The notes under the pieces were generated by a model. The model saw nothing but the letters and a program-made list of their open reading frames with translations, was not told the DNA's origin and did no database searches. Positions 23,139 through 31,287 of a stretch of 64,000 bases of DNA are shown here, in pieces. The stretch lies in the NCBI GenBank assembly GCA_945948915.1, contig CAMFCQ010000002.1:1-64000 (forward strand), written 5' to 3'. Positions within the stretch are counted from its first letter, which is position 1; each line of letters starts with the position of its first letter. Both the position numbers and the translations under genes were made by a program. The stretch comes from an uncultured Clostridia bacterium. Lineage in GTDB: Bacteria > Bacillota > Clostridia > Christensenellales > Aristaeellaceae.

Positions 23139-23740
23139 CTGCTTTCCAGCCAGAGCTTAATCCAGCTGAGCCCCTCTCTGAAGTGATTTTTGATGAAGTA
23201 TTCGGGCTTGGACGGACTGCCCTTGCCCGTGGCAGAGATGCCGACCTGCCTGCAAAGCTCCAGTGCCCGCGCCACGTGATAGTCGCTGGTCACCACCAGC
23301 GCCTGCCCAAGCCCCCGGTGCTCCATAATCGCCTTGGCGTAGACCAGGTTTTCCCGCGTGTTGAACGACGCTGTCTCCGCGACCACGTCCTCCGATCTCA
23401 CGCCGCGCGCAAGCAGCCAGTCGCGCATCACGTCGCCCTCGGCGCGCGGCTCGTTGATTCCCTGCGCGCCGCAGACGATGATGAGCTGCGGATCCTGCTC
23501 GTAGCTCTTAAGCGCCGCCGTCAGCCTGCGCTCCAGCGCCACGGACGGCGTGCCGTCCTCCTTGACCTGCGCGCCCAGCACGATGATCACGTCGGAATCC
23601 TCGATCGGCGGCAGATGCGTCTCCCTGTAAAAGACGAAGCCCATCAGCCCCGCCGCGCAGGCAAGGCCCAGACACGCAAGCAGCACCAGTCCCACCAGCA
23701 GCCTCCTCATGATTCTGTTCAACGTCGTTCTCCTTCTCAT
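23135..23740 (-). CDS. YdcF-family (DUF218) membrane-anchored protein
   Basis: 201 residues from the ATG at 23740: one membrane helix, then an extracytoplasmic DUF218 domain. Motifs: DVIIVLGAQVKEDGTPS, the conserved GAQG plus EGDVMRDWLLARGV, TRENLVYAK and VVTSDYHVARAL. Family members (SanA, ElyC, YdcF) are linked to envelope or vancomycin-related phenotypes in enterobacteria; the reaction is unknown. ATG 23740 overlaps the radC stop. A TTG at 23722 with AAGGAG seven bases upstream, just before MRRLL and the helix, is an equally good start. Middle gene of the radC-ydcF-rsmG unit. Confidence 0.9.
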   Translation of the reverse strand: MRRRTTLNRIMRRLLVGLVLLACLGLACAAGLMGFVFYRETHLPPIEDSDVIIVLGAQVKEDGTPSVALERRLTAALKSYEQDPQLIIVCGAQGINEPRAEGDVMRDWLLARGVRSEDVVAETASFNTRENLVYAKAIMEHRGLGQALVVTSDYHVARALELCRQVGISATGKGSPSKPEYFIKNHFREGLSWIKLWLESR

Positions 23741-24540
23741 TCCATGCCGTCGGGCGCAAGCGACACCCATTCGTATTCCTCATCCCGCAGGCCGCTGCCC
23801 TGCTTCTCCCCGGCGCGCACCACATAGCTGAACGCCGCGTCCTCTCCGGCGGCGTCCATGCAGCGCCCGCGAACCATCGAGTACGCCTCGCTTCCGGCGA
23901 AGATCATGTGATCGACCAGCTGGATGCCGATGAGGTACAGCGCCGTGGTGATGCGTTTGGTCACGTCGATATCCGGCTGGGACGGCGCGGCCACGCCGCT
24001 GGGGTGATTGTGCGCCAGAATGACGGAATGGGCCTTGTGGCGAATGGCCGTCTCCACAACCGTGCGCGGATGCAGCGCCACCTGATCCACCGTGCCCGTG
24101 TGCAGCAGCGAGCGGTGCAGCACATGGCCCGCCTGATCCAGGCAGAGCATGTAGATCTGCTCCCGCGTCGCCCCGTAGAACAGCGGCGCGCAGCAGGCGC
24201 GCGCGTCCTCCGCCGTCACGATGGTCGGGCGCTCGCCCAGCGCGTGCATCTGGCAGTAGCGCGTCAGCTGGGGCATCATCGTCAGCAGCAGCGCCGCGCT
24301 TTTGCCCATGCCCTTCACGCGCAGCAGCTCGTTTTCATCCGCGCTGAGCACGGCGTTCAGGCTGCCGAACACGGCAATCAGCTCATGCGCCAGCGGATTC
24401 ACGTCCCGCTGCGGGATCGCATAGGTGAGCAGCAGCTCCAGCACCTCGTGCTCGGAGAAGGCGGAAAGCCCCGCCGTGCGCAGCCGCTCGCGCAGGCGCT
24501 CCCTGTGGCCCGCGTGAATGGATTTTACCTTTTCCGCCAT
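23737..24540 (-). CDS. radC: RadC/JAB-domain protein
   Basis: 267 residues. N-terminal helix-hairpin-helix-like region (about 15-85) with LSEHEVLELLLTY-type sequence (SAFSEHEVLELLLTYAIP) and VKGMGKSAA, then a JAB/MPN domain with the zinc motif AHNHPSGVAAPSQPD (H-x-H...D). Called a DNA repair protein by tradition, but its biochemical role is unsettled. The start at 24540 has GGAAGGAGG upstream; upstream in-frame sequence to 24819 is repeat DNA. It has its own near-consensus promoter and leads the unit with the YdcF-like gene and rsmG. Confidence 0.95.
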   Translation of the reverse strand: MAEKVKSIHAGHRERLRERLRTAGLSAFSEHEVLELLLTYAIPQRDVNPLAHELIAVFGSLNAVLSADENELLRVKGMGKSAALLLTMMPQLTRYCQMHALGERPTIVTAEDARACCAPLFYGATREQIYMLCLDQAGHVLHRSLLHTGTVDQVALHPRTVVETAIRHKAHSVILAHNHPSGVAAPSQPDIDVTKRITTALYLIGIQLVDHMIFAGSEAYSMVRGRCMDAAGEDAAFSYVVRAGEKQGSGLRDEEYEWVSLAPDGME

Positions 24541-24565
24541 GGCGTGTCGCCTCCTTCCCGGGATC

Positions 24566-24594
24566 ATTATACGATAGGCGCGAAGGGCCGTCAA
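24566..24594 (-). promoter_or_regulatory. Promoter of radC-ydcF-rsmG
   Basis: TTGACG (24589-24594) and TATAAT (24566-24571), 17-bp spacer, minus strand. Confidence 0.85.
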
Positions 24595-24596
24595 CC

Positions 24597-24792
24597 GGGG
24601 GATACGTTGGGCTGCTGCCCAAACCCGCTCGGGGCTCCGCCCCAAACCCCGCAAGGGATTTCGATCCGGGGAACTCGCATAGTCGCGCCGTGAGGCGCTC
24701 CTTGCGATTCCCGACGCTCCGCCTGCCTGTTTCCGCCACTGGCGGCGGCAGGCTCCGGTCCCCCAGACCCCTTCTTCGCTTTGCGCGTTCAT
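24597..24792. repeat. RB-type repeat between radC and the SNF2 gene
   Basis: Contains GATACGTTGGGCTGCTGCCCAA, GGGGCTCCGCCCC, GGGGAACTCGCATAGTCGCG and GGCGGCAGGCTCCGGTCCC, in the same order as the 288-bp copy at 10408, but the ATACT ends are missing. No gene inside. Confidence 0.75.
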
Positions 24793-24815
24793 CCGAGACT
24801 GTGCGAACCATCGGC

Positions 24816-27800
24816 TCACTCAAACAGCGCGCGGATATCCTCCTGCGTCAGCTGCGTGGGCATGGCCTCGCCGGCGGTGATCATCTGGTCAAACAGCTCG
24901 CGCTTGCGCGCGCCGAGCCTGACGACCTGCTCCTCGATGCTGCCGCGCGTGATGAGCCGGATGACGTTGACCGTGTTCTTCTGGCCGATGCGGTGCGCGC
25001 GGTCGGTCGCCTGATCCTCCGCGGCGGGGTTCCACCACGGGTCGAAGTGAATGACCGTGTCCGCGCCGACGAGGTTGAGGCCCGAGCCGCCCGCCTTGAG
25101 CGAGATCAGGAACACCTGCGCCCTGCCGCCGTTGAATTCGTCCACCAGCTCGATGCGGCGCTTGGGCGGCGTTTCGCCGTCCAGATACAGGCACTCGATG
25201 CCCACTGCCTCCAGCCTGCGCTGCAGAATTCTGAGCATGCGCGTGAACTGCGAGAAGATGAGCGCGCGGTGGCCCGCCTCCAGAGAGCCCGGCAGGATGT
25301 CCAGCAGCAGGTCGAGCTTGCCGCTCGAGGCCGCGTAGGAGGGCAGCACCAGCGACGGATGGCCGCAGATCTGGCGCAGCTCCGTGATCGCCGAGAGCAT
25401 CTCGATGCGGTTTTTGCCCGCGAGCATCGTGTCCACCTGCGGGCGCAGCCGCATGAGGCTGGCCTGATAGACCCGGCGCTGCTCCTCGGTCATATCCGCC
25501 ATCATCTGGATCTCGTTCTTCTCCGGCAGCTCCCTGAGCACATCGCCCTTGAGCCGGCGCAGCAGGAACGGACGGATGCGCCGGCGCAGCACGTCGCTCT
25601 CCTCGCCCGTGCCGAAGCGGTGCATGAACTGCGCGAAGGAGAGCAGATAGCCCGGCAGCACGAAGTCGAAGATCGACCACAGCTCGCCCGGATGATTCTC
25701 CATCGGCGTGCCGGTCAGCGCAAAGCGCGTCTGCGCCCTGAGCTGCTTGACCGCGCCCGCGCCCACGCTCATGGCGTTCTTGATGTACTGTGCCTCGTCG
25801 AGAATCGCGAAGCGGAACTGTACGGCGCTCAGCTGGCCGATGTCCCGGCGGATCAGCGGATAGGACGTGAGGTACACGTCGATATCGCAGTCCTCGCCGT
25901 TAAGACGCGCGATGGTCTGCGCGCGGGCGCTCTGGGTGCCCTCGCCCGCGGCCACGCGGAGCTCCGGCGCGAAGCGCCTGATCTCCGCCATCCAGTTGTA
26001 GACCAGCGACGTCGGCGCGACGACGATGGACGGCCTGTGTTCGCCGCCCCGGCGCTTGGCCCACAGCAGCAGTGAGATGACCTGCAGCGTCTTGCCCAGG
26101 CCCATGTCGTCCGCCAGAATGCCGCCCATGTGCAGGCGGTCAAGCGCCTGCATCCACATGAAGCCGCGCAGCTGATACGGGCGCAGCATGCTGCCCAGCG
26201 GCTCAGGGCACGGCTCGCCCTCCTCGTCCATGGAGGAGACGAACGACCTGACCGACTTGTCCGCGTCCACAGGCAGGCTGCCGTTCTCCAGCAGGCTGAG
26301 CATGTACGCCGCGCGGAAGGACTGTATCTCCAGCAGGCCGCGCCCGCGCTCGCCCTCTTCCTCGCCCTCCTCCTGCGCGCCGCCGGCCGCCTCCGCCAGC
26401 TCGCGCCACTCGTCCATGTCCGTCAGGTCGAGGAACGAGCCGTCCTTGAGCCGGAAATACTTGCGGTTGTCGCGCAGCGCCTGCAGAATCGCCAGAATCT
26501 CCGGCTCAGGCTCGCCGCTCTCGCTGAGCTGCAGCTGCAGCGCGCCGTCTTGCATGCGCAGCATGCCGGAGAAATGCGGCTTGCGCGGGGTCAGCCTGCG
26601 GAACTCGTCGGAGCAGTAGACCTCCGCCGTCTTCTGCATCTCATAGATGCCCTCGGTCAGGAAGCGGTAGATGGGCTCCTGGCCGCTGAGGATGACGCGG
26701 CCCTTCTGCATGCGGAAGCCCGCCCGGGCCAGCAGGTCGAGCGCCGCACGCTCGCCCGCCGCGTCGCGCAGCATCAGCACGCGCTCGTCCTCCTCGCCTC
26801 TGGGCGCCGACGGCGCAAACGGATCGATCTCCTCGTCGCCGTAGCTAAACACCAGCTTCGCCAGCACGGCGCGCTCCTCGCGGTCAAAGTACGCCTTGAC
26901 CGTGAGCGGGCGGCGCACGATGCACTCGGCCAGCGCACCGTCGATGGTCACTGTGCCCGCGCGCTCGAGCGCCGGGAGCAGCTCGGAGATCACGCGCGCG
27001 CTCTGCTCCGCGTCAAAGCGGAAGGCCGCCTGACCGTCCCGGCCCGCCTCCAGCATCACGCGCACGATGTCCTGCTGCTGCGGCGGCAGGCGCAGCACGT
27101 CGCCCTCGCAGAAGACGAAGCGGCAGTCCGCGCAAAGCGGCCGCAGCGACCGGGGCATCTGCGCGCGCACCTCCATCTCGCGTCCGCTTCTGGATACGCC
27201 GAAGAGCAGCTCCGCCTGGCCGTCGAACACGCCGGGGATGCGCAGGACCTCCTCGCCGAAGGAGAGCCTGAACGGTTTGGCCATCAGCAGCTGCATCAGC
27301 CGCGGCACAAAGCGCTCGGAAAGGCTCAGCCATTTGGCCTCAAGGCCCGTCTGCACCAGCTTGCCCTCCAGCTGGCAGACGTAGGCCGCGTCCTGCAGCA
27401 CGCGGATGATCTTTTCGTCCACGCCCGTAAAGCCCATCCACTGCGGCTCAAGCACAAAGCCCTTGCCGAAGGCCATCGTCTCGCCAACTTGCAGCGCGTG
27501 CAGGAACTGCGCCATCGACTTGACGACGTACATGCGCTCCTGCCCAACGCGCAGGGACACGCGCACCGGCTGCTGCCCGATCAGCTGCAGCGTGACCTCC
27601 ATCTCCAGCGGCGTCTCCATCGGCAGCGCCGCCTGAAGGGTGCCCATCAGCCTGCCCGCGTTCTCCCTGGCGCGCCTGCGGCGGATCTCCTCGATCGCAC
27701 CGGAGGCCATTGCCTGCAGCATCGCCGCCGCCAGATGGCGGCAGGGCTTATGCACGTTGCCAAAGAAGTCGCACGAGCAGCGGCCGCTGAGCCTGCCGCT

Positions 27801-27977
27801 CGCCGCCACGCGCACCACGCGCCGCGGGTTGTCGTCCACCACAAAGCGCAGCATGCCCGCCTCTTCCTCCATCGGATGCACGCCGCCGGCCCGGTACAGC
27901 GCCAGGCCTGCCGTATATTCCTCCTCCGGCGTGATGCGCCGGATCATCTCCATCATCTCTTCTGCTGCCACAAGCAT
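24816..27977 (-). CDS. SWIM zinc-finger SNF2-family DNA helicase/ATPase
   Basis: Swi2/Snf2 ATPase of 1053 residues. N-terminal SWIM finger (about 65-90): CSCDFF, then HKPCRHLAA (CxC...CxH). A long bacterial-specific middle region follows, then the two helicase lobes from about 600: LRPYQLRGFMWMQ, Walker A DDMGLGKT, DEAQ box (FAILDEAQYIKN), FALTGTPMENH, and in lobe 2 FLISLKAGGSGLNL and DRAHRIGQ. Likely remodels DNA-protein complexes; the precise role in bacteria is unknown. It is not next to restriction or phage-defence genes here. The start at 27977 is followed at short distance by other in-frame ATGs; a frame to 28112 has no binding site. Confidence 0.93.
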   Translation of the reverse strand: MLVAAEEMMEMIRRITPEEEYTAGLALYRAGGVHPMEEEAGMLRFVVDDNPRRVVRVAASGRLSGRCSCDFFGNVHKPCRHLAAAMLQAMASGAIEEIRRRRARENAGRLMGTLQAALPMETPLEMEVTLQLIGQQPVRVSLRVGQERMYVVKSMAQFLHALQVGETMAFGKGFVLEPQWMGFTGVDEKIIRVLQDAAYVCQLEGKLVQTGLEAKWLSLSERFVPRLMQLLMAKPFRLSFGEEVLRIPGVFDGQAELLFGVSRSGREMEVRAQMPRSLRPLCADCRFVFCEGDVLRLPPQQQDIVRVMLEAGRDGQAAFRFDAEQSARVISELLPALERAGTVTIDGALAECIVRRPLTVKAYFDREERAVLAKLVFSYGDEEIDPFAPSAPRGEEDERVLMLRDAAGERAALDLLARAGFRMQKGRVILSGQEPIYRFLTEGIYEMQKTAEVYCSDEFRRLTPRKPHFSGMLRMQDGALQLQLSESGEPEPEILAILQALRDNRKYFRLKDGSFLDLTDMDEWRELAEAAGGAQEEGEEEGERGRGLLEIQSFRAAYMLSLLENGSLPVDADKSVRSFVSSMDEEGEPCPEPLGSMLRPYQLRGFMWMQALDRLHMGGILADDMGLGKTLQVISLLLWAKRRGGEHRPSIVVAPTSLVYNWMAEIRRFAPELRVAAGEGTQSARAQTIARLNGEDCDIDVYLTSYPLIRRDIGQLSAVQFRFAILDEAQYIKNAMSVGAGAVKQLRAQTRFALTGTPMENHPGELWSIFDFVLPGYLLSFAQFMHRFGTGEESDVLRRRIRPFLLRRLKGDVLRELPEKNEIQMMADMTEEQRRVYQASLMRLRPQVDTMLAGKNRIEMLSAITELRQICGHPSLVLPSYAASSGKLDLLLDILPGSLEAGHRALIFSQFTRMLRILQRRLEAVGIECLYLDGETPPKRRIELVDEFNGGRAQVFLISLKAGGSGLNLVGADTVIHFDPWWNPAAEDQATDRAHRIGQKNTVNVIRLITRGSIEEQVVRLGARKRELFDQMITAGEAMPTQLTQEDIRALFE

Positions 27978-28112
27978 TCCTCTTCCAATTTCAATTTTGA
28001 CCAACCTAATTATAATTCTGCGGCCGGAAAAGGATTCCTGCCTGGTTTTCCTTTCGCCTCCGTCAAAAATCGTTCTCCCGCTTTCGGGCAGTCCGTCCAT
28101 CGCGCCGCGCAA

Positions 28113-28368
28113 AAATCTGACCCTTTCTCGCTTTCAGCGGTAGAAAATGACGCGTTTTTCTGATATGCTTGTGGAATCACATCCCTAAAAAGTGGTCTGT
28201 GGAGATTCCCCGGGCTTGCGGCCTCGCGGTTCTCCGGTCTGACGGTCGAGATGCTCGGCGTCTTTGCAGGCGGCGGCAAGGAGATTGAAGAAAGGCTTCG
28301 ATCCGCTTGGCAGGGGGAATACGCCCACTTCTAAAAAATCCATCCAGTCTGACGGAGGTGCTATTCAT
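28113..28368. other. Intergenic, possible gene remnant
   Basis: Between the divergent SNF2 and kinase genes. An AT-rich patch around 28005-28020 could hold the SNF2 -10 box. From about 28183 to 28335 one plus-strand frame reads without stops and ends YAHF-stop, without a start codon or binding site. It may be a decayed gene end, but I cannot name it. Confidence 0.3.
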
Positions 28369-28884
28369 TTGAGAATCCACATCATCGGCTGCAGCGGCTC
28401 CGGCAAGACGTATCTGGCCAGGGCGCTTTCGGAGAAAACCCATATCCCGCACTTTGACCTCGACGACATCCAGTGGGACAACGGCGCACAGGGCTACGGT
28501 ATCAAAAGGCCGCCTGAAGAAAGGGCCGCGCTGCTGCAGGAGATTCTGGCAAAGCCCGACTGGATCATCGAAGGGGTCTATTACAAGTGGGTGCATCAGA
28601 GCTTTGCGGACGCCGACATCATCTATGTGCTGGACATGCCGGGCCGCGTCTGCAAGGTCCGGATCATCCTGCGCTCCATCAGGCGAAAGCTGGGCCTCGA
28701 GCCGGGCAAGCGGGAAACACTGCAATCGGTCTGCAATCTGCTCAGATGGACGGACACCTTCCTGAGCAGGAACATGGGGGAAATCCGGAACATGCTCTCG
28801 CCCTACGGCGGCAAGGTCGTCTGGCTGCGCAGCAGGCGGGATGTCCAGAGGATCATCAAGGCGCAAAGCATCCCGGTTCGCTGA
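28369..28884 (+). CDS. Small P-loop nucleotide kinase-like ATPase (FlaR/adenylate-kinase type)
   Basis: 171 residues. Walker A GCSGSGKTYLARAL at the N-terminus, HFDLDDIQWD as the shikimate/adenylate-kinase-like substrate Asp motif, then PDWIIEGVYYKW and ADIIYVLDMPGRVCKVRIILR, as in proteins annotated topology modulation protein or AAA ATPase. The substrate is unknown. I chose the TTG at 28369, because GGAGGTG precedes it by eight bases and the protein then starts right at the first beta strand (RIHIIGCSGSGKT). The longer frame from 28264 adds 35 unrelated residues. It is alone on the plus strand here. Confidence 0.85.
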   Translation: MRIHIIGCSGSGKTYLARALSEKTHIPHFDLDDIQWDNGAQGYGIKRPPEERAALLQEILAKPDWIIEGVYYKWVHQSFADADIIYVLDMPGRVCKVRIILRSIRRKLGLEPGKRETLQSVCNLLRWTDTFLSRNMGEIRNMLSPYGGKVVWLRSRRDVQRIIKAQSIPVR

Positions 28885-28916
28885 GCAAATCGGGCTTTGC
28901 CCAAAGAAGCTGCATA

Positions 28917-28955
28917 TAAAACACCCTGCAGGGCTTCATTCGTCCTGCAGGGTGT
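28917..28955. terminator. Strong terminator between convergent genes
   Basis: Perfect 12-bp stem ACACCCTGCAGG/CCTGCAGGGTGT. On the minus strand it is followed by TTTTA, fitting the end of the pilin-like gene; it can also serve the plus-strand kinase gene. Confidence 0.88.
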
Positions 28956-28987
28956 CTGCTGTCTGATTTGGTTTTGTCCGGCCTGCT

Positions 28988-29662
28988 TTAGCGGGCGCTT
29001 CTTCTGCGCCTGCCATGCACGACCGCGCCCATCACGCCGGCCACCGATACGGCAAGCAGCACAAGCCATGCAGCCAGATTGCTGCTGTCGCCGGTCTTCG
29101 GGAGGTTGGTGACATCGCCGCCATTCTTGGTGTAGATGTTGATGAAGGTCATCTCATTCAGCGGATCCTTTTCATCGTTCACATAGTAGATCCTGCCGCC
29201 GTTTCCGTCCTCCTCATAGAGGGCCGGGTAGATGAGCAGCTCGCCCGCCATGGCACTGTCCATGGACATCTCAGCGACGCCGCCCCTCCAAATCAAGCCC
29301 CACACCGTATCGTCATAGTCCCAGCCGTCCTTGCCCTCGTCAATCTGCTGGACATATACGCCATCGGTGAGCCCAATTAATTCCTCGAGGGTGCCGGTAA
29401 AGGTCAGCATGCCGTCATAGTCGTCCTCGCCGTCGGTGGTGACGGTGCGGCCGGAGGGCGTCACGTCCTCAAAAGGTTCTCCATTGTCGTACATCAGCTC
29501 CAGCGTAAAGTCCGTCTTGCCAGGCTTTACGCTGCCGCCCTGCTCCACCGTGGTGGTGTAGGGCACGGTCAGGGTAATTTTGTCCTCCCCAAGGGCCGCA
29601 GCCGGGACGAGCATGAGCACCAGGCACAGGCTCAGCAGCATGCTGAAAATCCGTCTCTTCAT
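28988..29662 (-). CDS. LPXTG cell-wall protein with Spy0128/FctA-like pilin domain
   Basis: 224-residue surface protein. Signal peptide (MKRRIFSMLLSLCLVL), then one pilin-type domain (about 30-180) with FTLELMYDNGEPFED, GVYVQQIDEGKDGWDYDD (the Glu expected to support an isopeptide bond) and MTFINIYTKN at its end. The sorting signal is NLPKTG, then a hydrophobic helix and the basic tail GRRRRSAR. A sortase would cleave between Thr and Gly and attach it to peptidoglycan or a pilus. No sortase or second pilin is in the window. The start at 29662 has AAGGAGAG upstream. Own promoter about 190 bases upstream. Confidence 0.9.
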   Translation of the reverse strand: MKRRIFSMLLSLCLVLMLVPAAALGEDKITLTVPYTTTVEQGGSVKPGKTDFTLELMYDNGEPFEDVTPSGRTVTTDGEDDYDGMLTFTGTLEELIGLTDGVYVQQIDEGKDGWDYDDTVWGLIWRGGVAEMSMDSAMAGELLIYPALYEEDGNGGRIYYVNDEKDPLNEMTFINIYTKNGGDVTNLPKTGDSSNLAAWLVLLAVSVAGVMGAVVHGRRRRSAR

Positions 29663-29857
29663 CGTGTTGTCTCTCCTTCTGCGCGCAGGCAGCTGCGCGG
29701 CGTTGTTCCTTCCTCACGGGATTTCCCGTGAATAATCCGTCCTCATTCGCGTTTCTCCGGCGGCAGCAGGCCTGCAGCATCCGCTTGTTCGTCCGAATGC
29801 ATCGCTTCGCACAGCCAGTCCATCACGTTCTCGTTATACAGCTTGGTTTTCCAACCC
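29663..29857 (-). other. Long 5' leader of the pilin-like gene
   Basis: Transcribed but largely non-coding. It holds a TCACGGGA/TCCCGTGA-like hairpin near 29714-29731 and a possible 26-codon ORF starting MDWLCEAMHSDEQ without a clear binding site. No recognised riboswitch. Confidence 0.35.
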
Positions 29858-29886
29858 ATTGTAGCAGATACGCTTCCGCTTTTCAA
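29858..29886 (-). promoter_or_regulatory. Promoter of the pilin-like gene
   Basis: TTGAAA (29881-29886) and TACAAT (29858-29863), 17-bp spacer on the minus strand. Confidence 0.75.
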
Positions 29887-29925
29887 GATGGAAACAGCGG
29901 CTGCACGAAATAATAGGCGTACAGA

Positions 29926-29961
29926 CAAATCCCCCGCACAGCCTTCCATGCGGAGGATTTG
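29926..29961 (-). terminator. Terminator of aroF
   Basis: Stem-loop CAAATCC...CGCA/TGCG...GGATTTG just downstream of the DAHP synthase gene; the T-run is weak. Confidence 0.6.
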
Positions 29962-29975
29962 CCGTTCTGTATGCC

Positions 29976-30989
29976 TTAGGAAAACGCCTTGCCCTCAAAT
30001 GCCACGCGCCTGCGCACATCCTGCATCAGGCTGTCAAACTGCGCGGGATTGAGCGACTGCGCGCCGTCGCACAGCGCGTGCGGCGGATCGTTGTGCACCT
30101 CGATCATCAGGCCATCCGCGCCGGCGGCGATGGCCGTGCGCGCAAGCGGCTCCACCATCCAGGCGATGCCCGCCGCGTGCGAGGGATCGATGATCACCGG
30201 CAGATGCGATTTCTGCTTGATGATGGGCACGGCGGAGATATCCAGGTTGTTGCGGATCATCTTTTCAAACGTGCGGATGCCGCGCTCGCAGAGGATCACG
30301 TTGGGGTTGCCGCCGGCGAGGATGTACTCCGCGCTCATGAGCAGCTCCTCGATGGTGGAGGACAGGCCGCGCTTGAGCAGGATCGGCTTTTTGCTGCGGC
30401 CCAGCGCCTTGAGCAGCCGGAAGTTCTGCATGTTTCTCGCGCCGACCTGGATGATGTCCACGTCCGCAAAGTCGTCAAGCTGCGTCTCGCTCATGATCTC
30501 GGTGACAATCGGCAGTCCCGTGACGCGCCGGGCCTCGCGCAGCAGGTTCAGGCCCTCGTTTTCCAGCCCCTGGAACGAGTATGGCGACGTTCTGGGCTTG
30601 AACGCGCCGCCGCGCAGGCAGGTTGCGCCGCTCTTCTTGACGGCCTGCGCGACCTCTAGCAGCTGCGCCTCGCTCTCCACGGAGCACGGGCCGGCGATCA
30701 CCGTGAACGTCCCCTCGCCGATGGTCTTTCCGCCCGCGTCAATTCTGGAGTCCGCCGGGTGGAAGCGCCGGTTGGCCAGCTTGTAGGGCTCGGACACCCG
30801 CCGCACATCGGCCACCACGCCGCTGGCGCGCAGCCAGTCCTCGTCCACATGCGTCGTATCGCCGACAAGGCCTAGGATCGTCTCCTGCGTGCCCCTGCTG
30901 TAGTGAATCTCCACGCCCTGCGCGCGAATCTGCTCCATCAGCCTGCCAATGGCTTCCTGTGATGCTTCCGGTCTGAGAATGACGATCAT
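29976..30989 (-). CDS. aroF: 3-deoxy-7-phosphoheptulonate synthase (DAHP synthase)
   Basis: First step of the shikimate pathway: PEP plus erythrose-4-phosphate to DAHP. 337 residues of the I-beta type with an N-terminal regulatory ferredoxin-like domain (about 1-70, MIVILRPEASQEAIGRL) and a TIM barrel. Motifs: AGPCSVES, LRGGAFKPRTSPYSFQG, QVGARNMQNF, LLKRGLSSTIEE and IIDPSHAAG. Domain knowledge: the N-terminal domain mediates feedback by aromatic amino acids (Tyr or Phe). Expression is controlled by the attenuator upstream (leader peptide, mutually exclusive hairpins, terminator). The start at 30989 has TTGGAGGC upstream. No other aro gene is adjacent, so it is regulated as a single gene. Confidence 0.97.
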   Translation of the reverse strand: MIVILRPEASQEAIGRLMEQIRAQGVEIHYSRGTQETILGLVGDTTHVDEDWLRASGVVADVRRVSEPYKLANRRFHPADSRIDAGGKTIGEGTFTVIAGPCSVESEAQLLEVAQAVKKSGATCLRGGAFKPRTSPYSFQGLENEGLNLLREARRVTGLPIVTEIMSETQLDDFADVDIIQVGARNMQNFRLLKALGRSKKPILLKRGLSSTIEELLMSAEYILAGGNPNVILCERGIRTFEKMIRNNLDISAVPIIKQKSHLPVIIDPSHAAGIAWMVEPLARTAIAAGADGLMIEVHNDPPHALCDGAQSLNPAQFDSLMQDVRRRVAFEGKAFS

Positions 30990-31040
30990 ATCGGTGCCTC
31001 CAATTCAACTCTTTGTCAATATATTTGCAAATCTTTTCCA

Positions 31041-31076
31041 ACAAAAAACGGCCTGTCCATGCTCGGACGGGCCGTT
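31041..31076 (-). terminator. Attenuator terminator in the aroF leader
   Basis: Stem AACGGCCCGTCC/GGACAGGCCGTT on the minus strand followed by TTTTTT. Its 5' arm (31067-31076) can instead pair with leader RNA at 31110-31119, which would prevent termination. Confidence 0.88.
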
Positions 31077-31092
31077 GTGCTTCCTGCCTGAT

Positions 31093-31170
31093 TCATGCTC
31101 CGCAGCGCAAACAGCCCGTGAATCCAAACGGATACAGGCCGTAAGAGTACGCGGTCATGCTGCGGGCCAT
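31093..31170 (-). CDS. aroF leader peptide rich in Tyr and Phe
   Basis: 25-residue ORF starting MARSMT, with the core AYSYGLYPFGF and ending CLRCGA. The start follows AAGGGAGGAAACCACG, a strong binding site. Three Tyr (residues 8, 10, 13) and two Phe (15, 17) codons lie together. Region 1 of the RNA (ACGGCCTG, 31135-31142) can pair with region 2 (31110-31119), region 2 with region 3 (31067-31076), and region 3 with region 4 (terminator). This is the classical ribosome-mediated attenuation layout: stalling at Tyr codons frees region 2 to form the antiterminator. Confidence 0.82.
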   Translation of the reverse strand: MARSMTAYSYGLYPFGFTGCLRCGA

Positions 31171-31202
31171 CGTGGTTTCCTCCCTTGTCTGATGCTGTAC
31201 AT

Positions 31203-31231
31203 AGCATAACGCTGTTTTGACGTTTTGTCAA
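31203..31231 (-). promoter_or_regulatory. Promoter of the aroF leader
   Basis: TTGACA (31226-31231) and TATGCT (31203-31208), 17-bp spacer, about 35 bases before the leader peptide ATG. Confidence 0.85.
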
Positions 31232-31244
31232 CCATTATTTCAAG

Positions 31245-31270
31245 AAAAAAGCGTCTTCGTGTGAAGACGC
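31245..31270 (-). terminator. Terminator of the GT39-like operon
   Basis: Perfect stem GCGTCTTC/GAAGACGC with a GTGT loop, followed by TTTTTTC on the minus strand. It ends the operon whose last gene stops at 31288 and insulates the aroF promoter. Confidence 0.88.
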
Positions 31271-31287
31271 CATCTTTGCAGCCTTTT

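Noticed and set aside
26130..28163. 677-codon open frame antisense to the SNF2 gene
   Set aside because: Same composition artefact; crosses the SNF2 promoter region.
28183..28335. Possible gene tail (stop-free frame ending YAHF) before the small kinase
   Set aside because: No start codon, no binding site and no recognised motif; kept only as a possible remnant.
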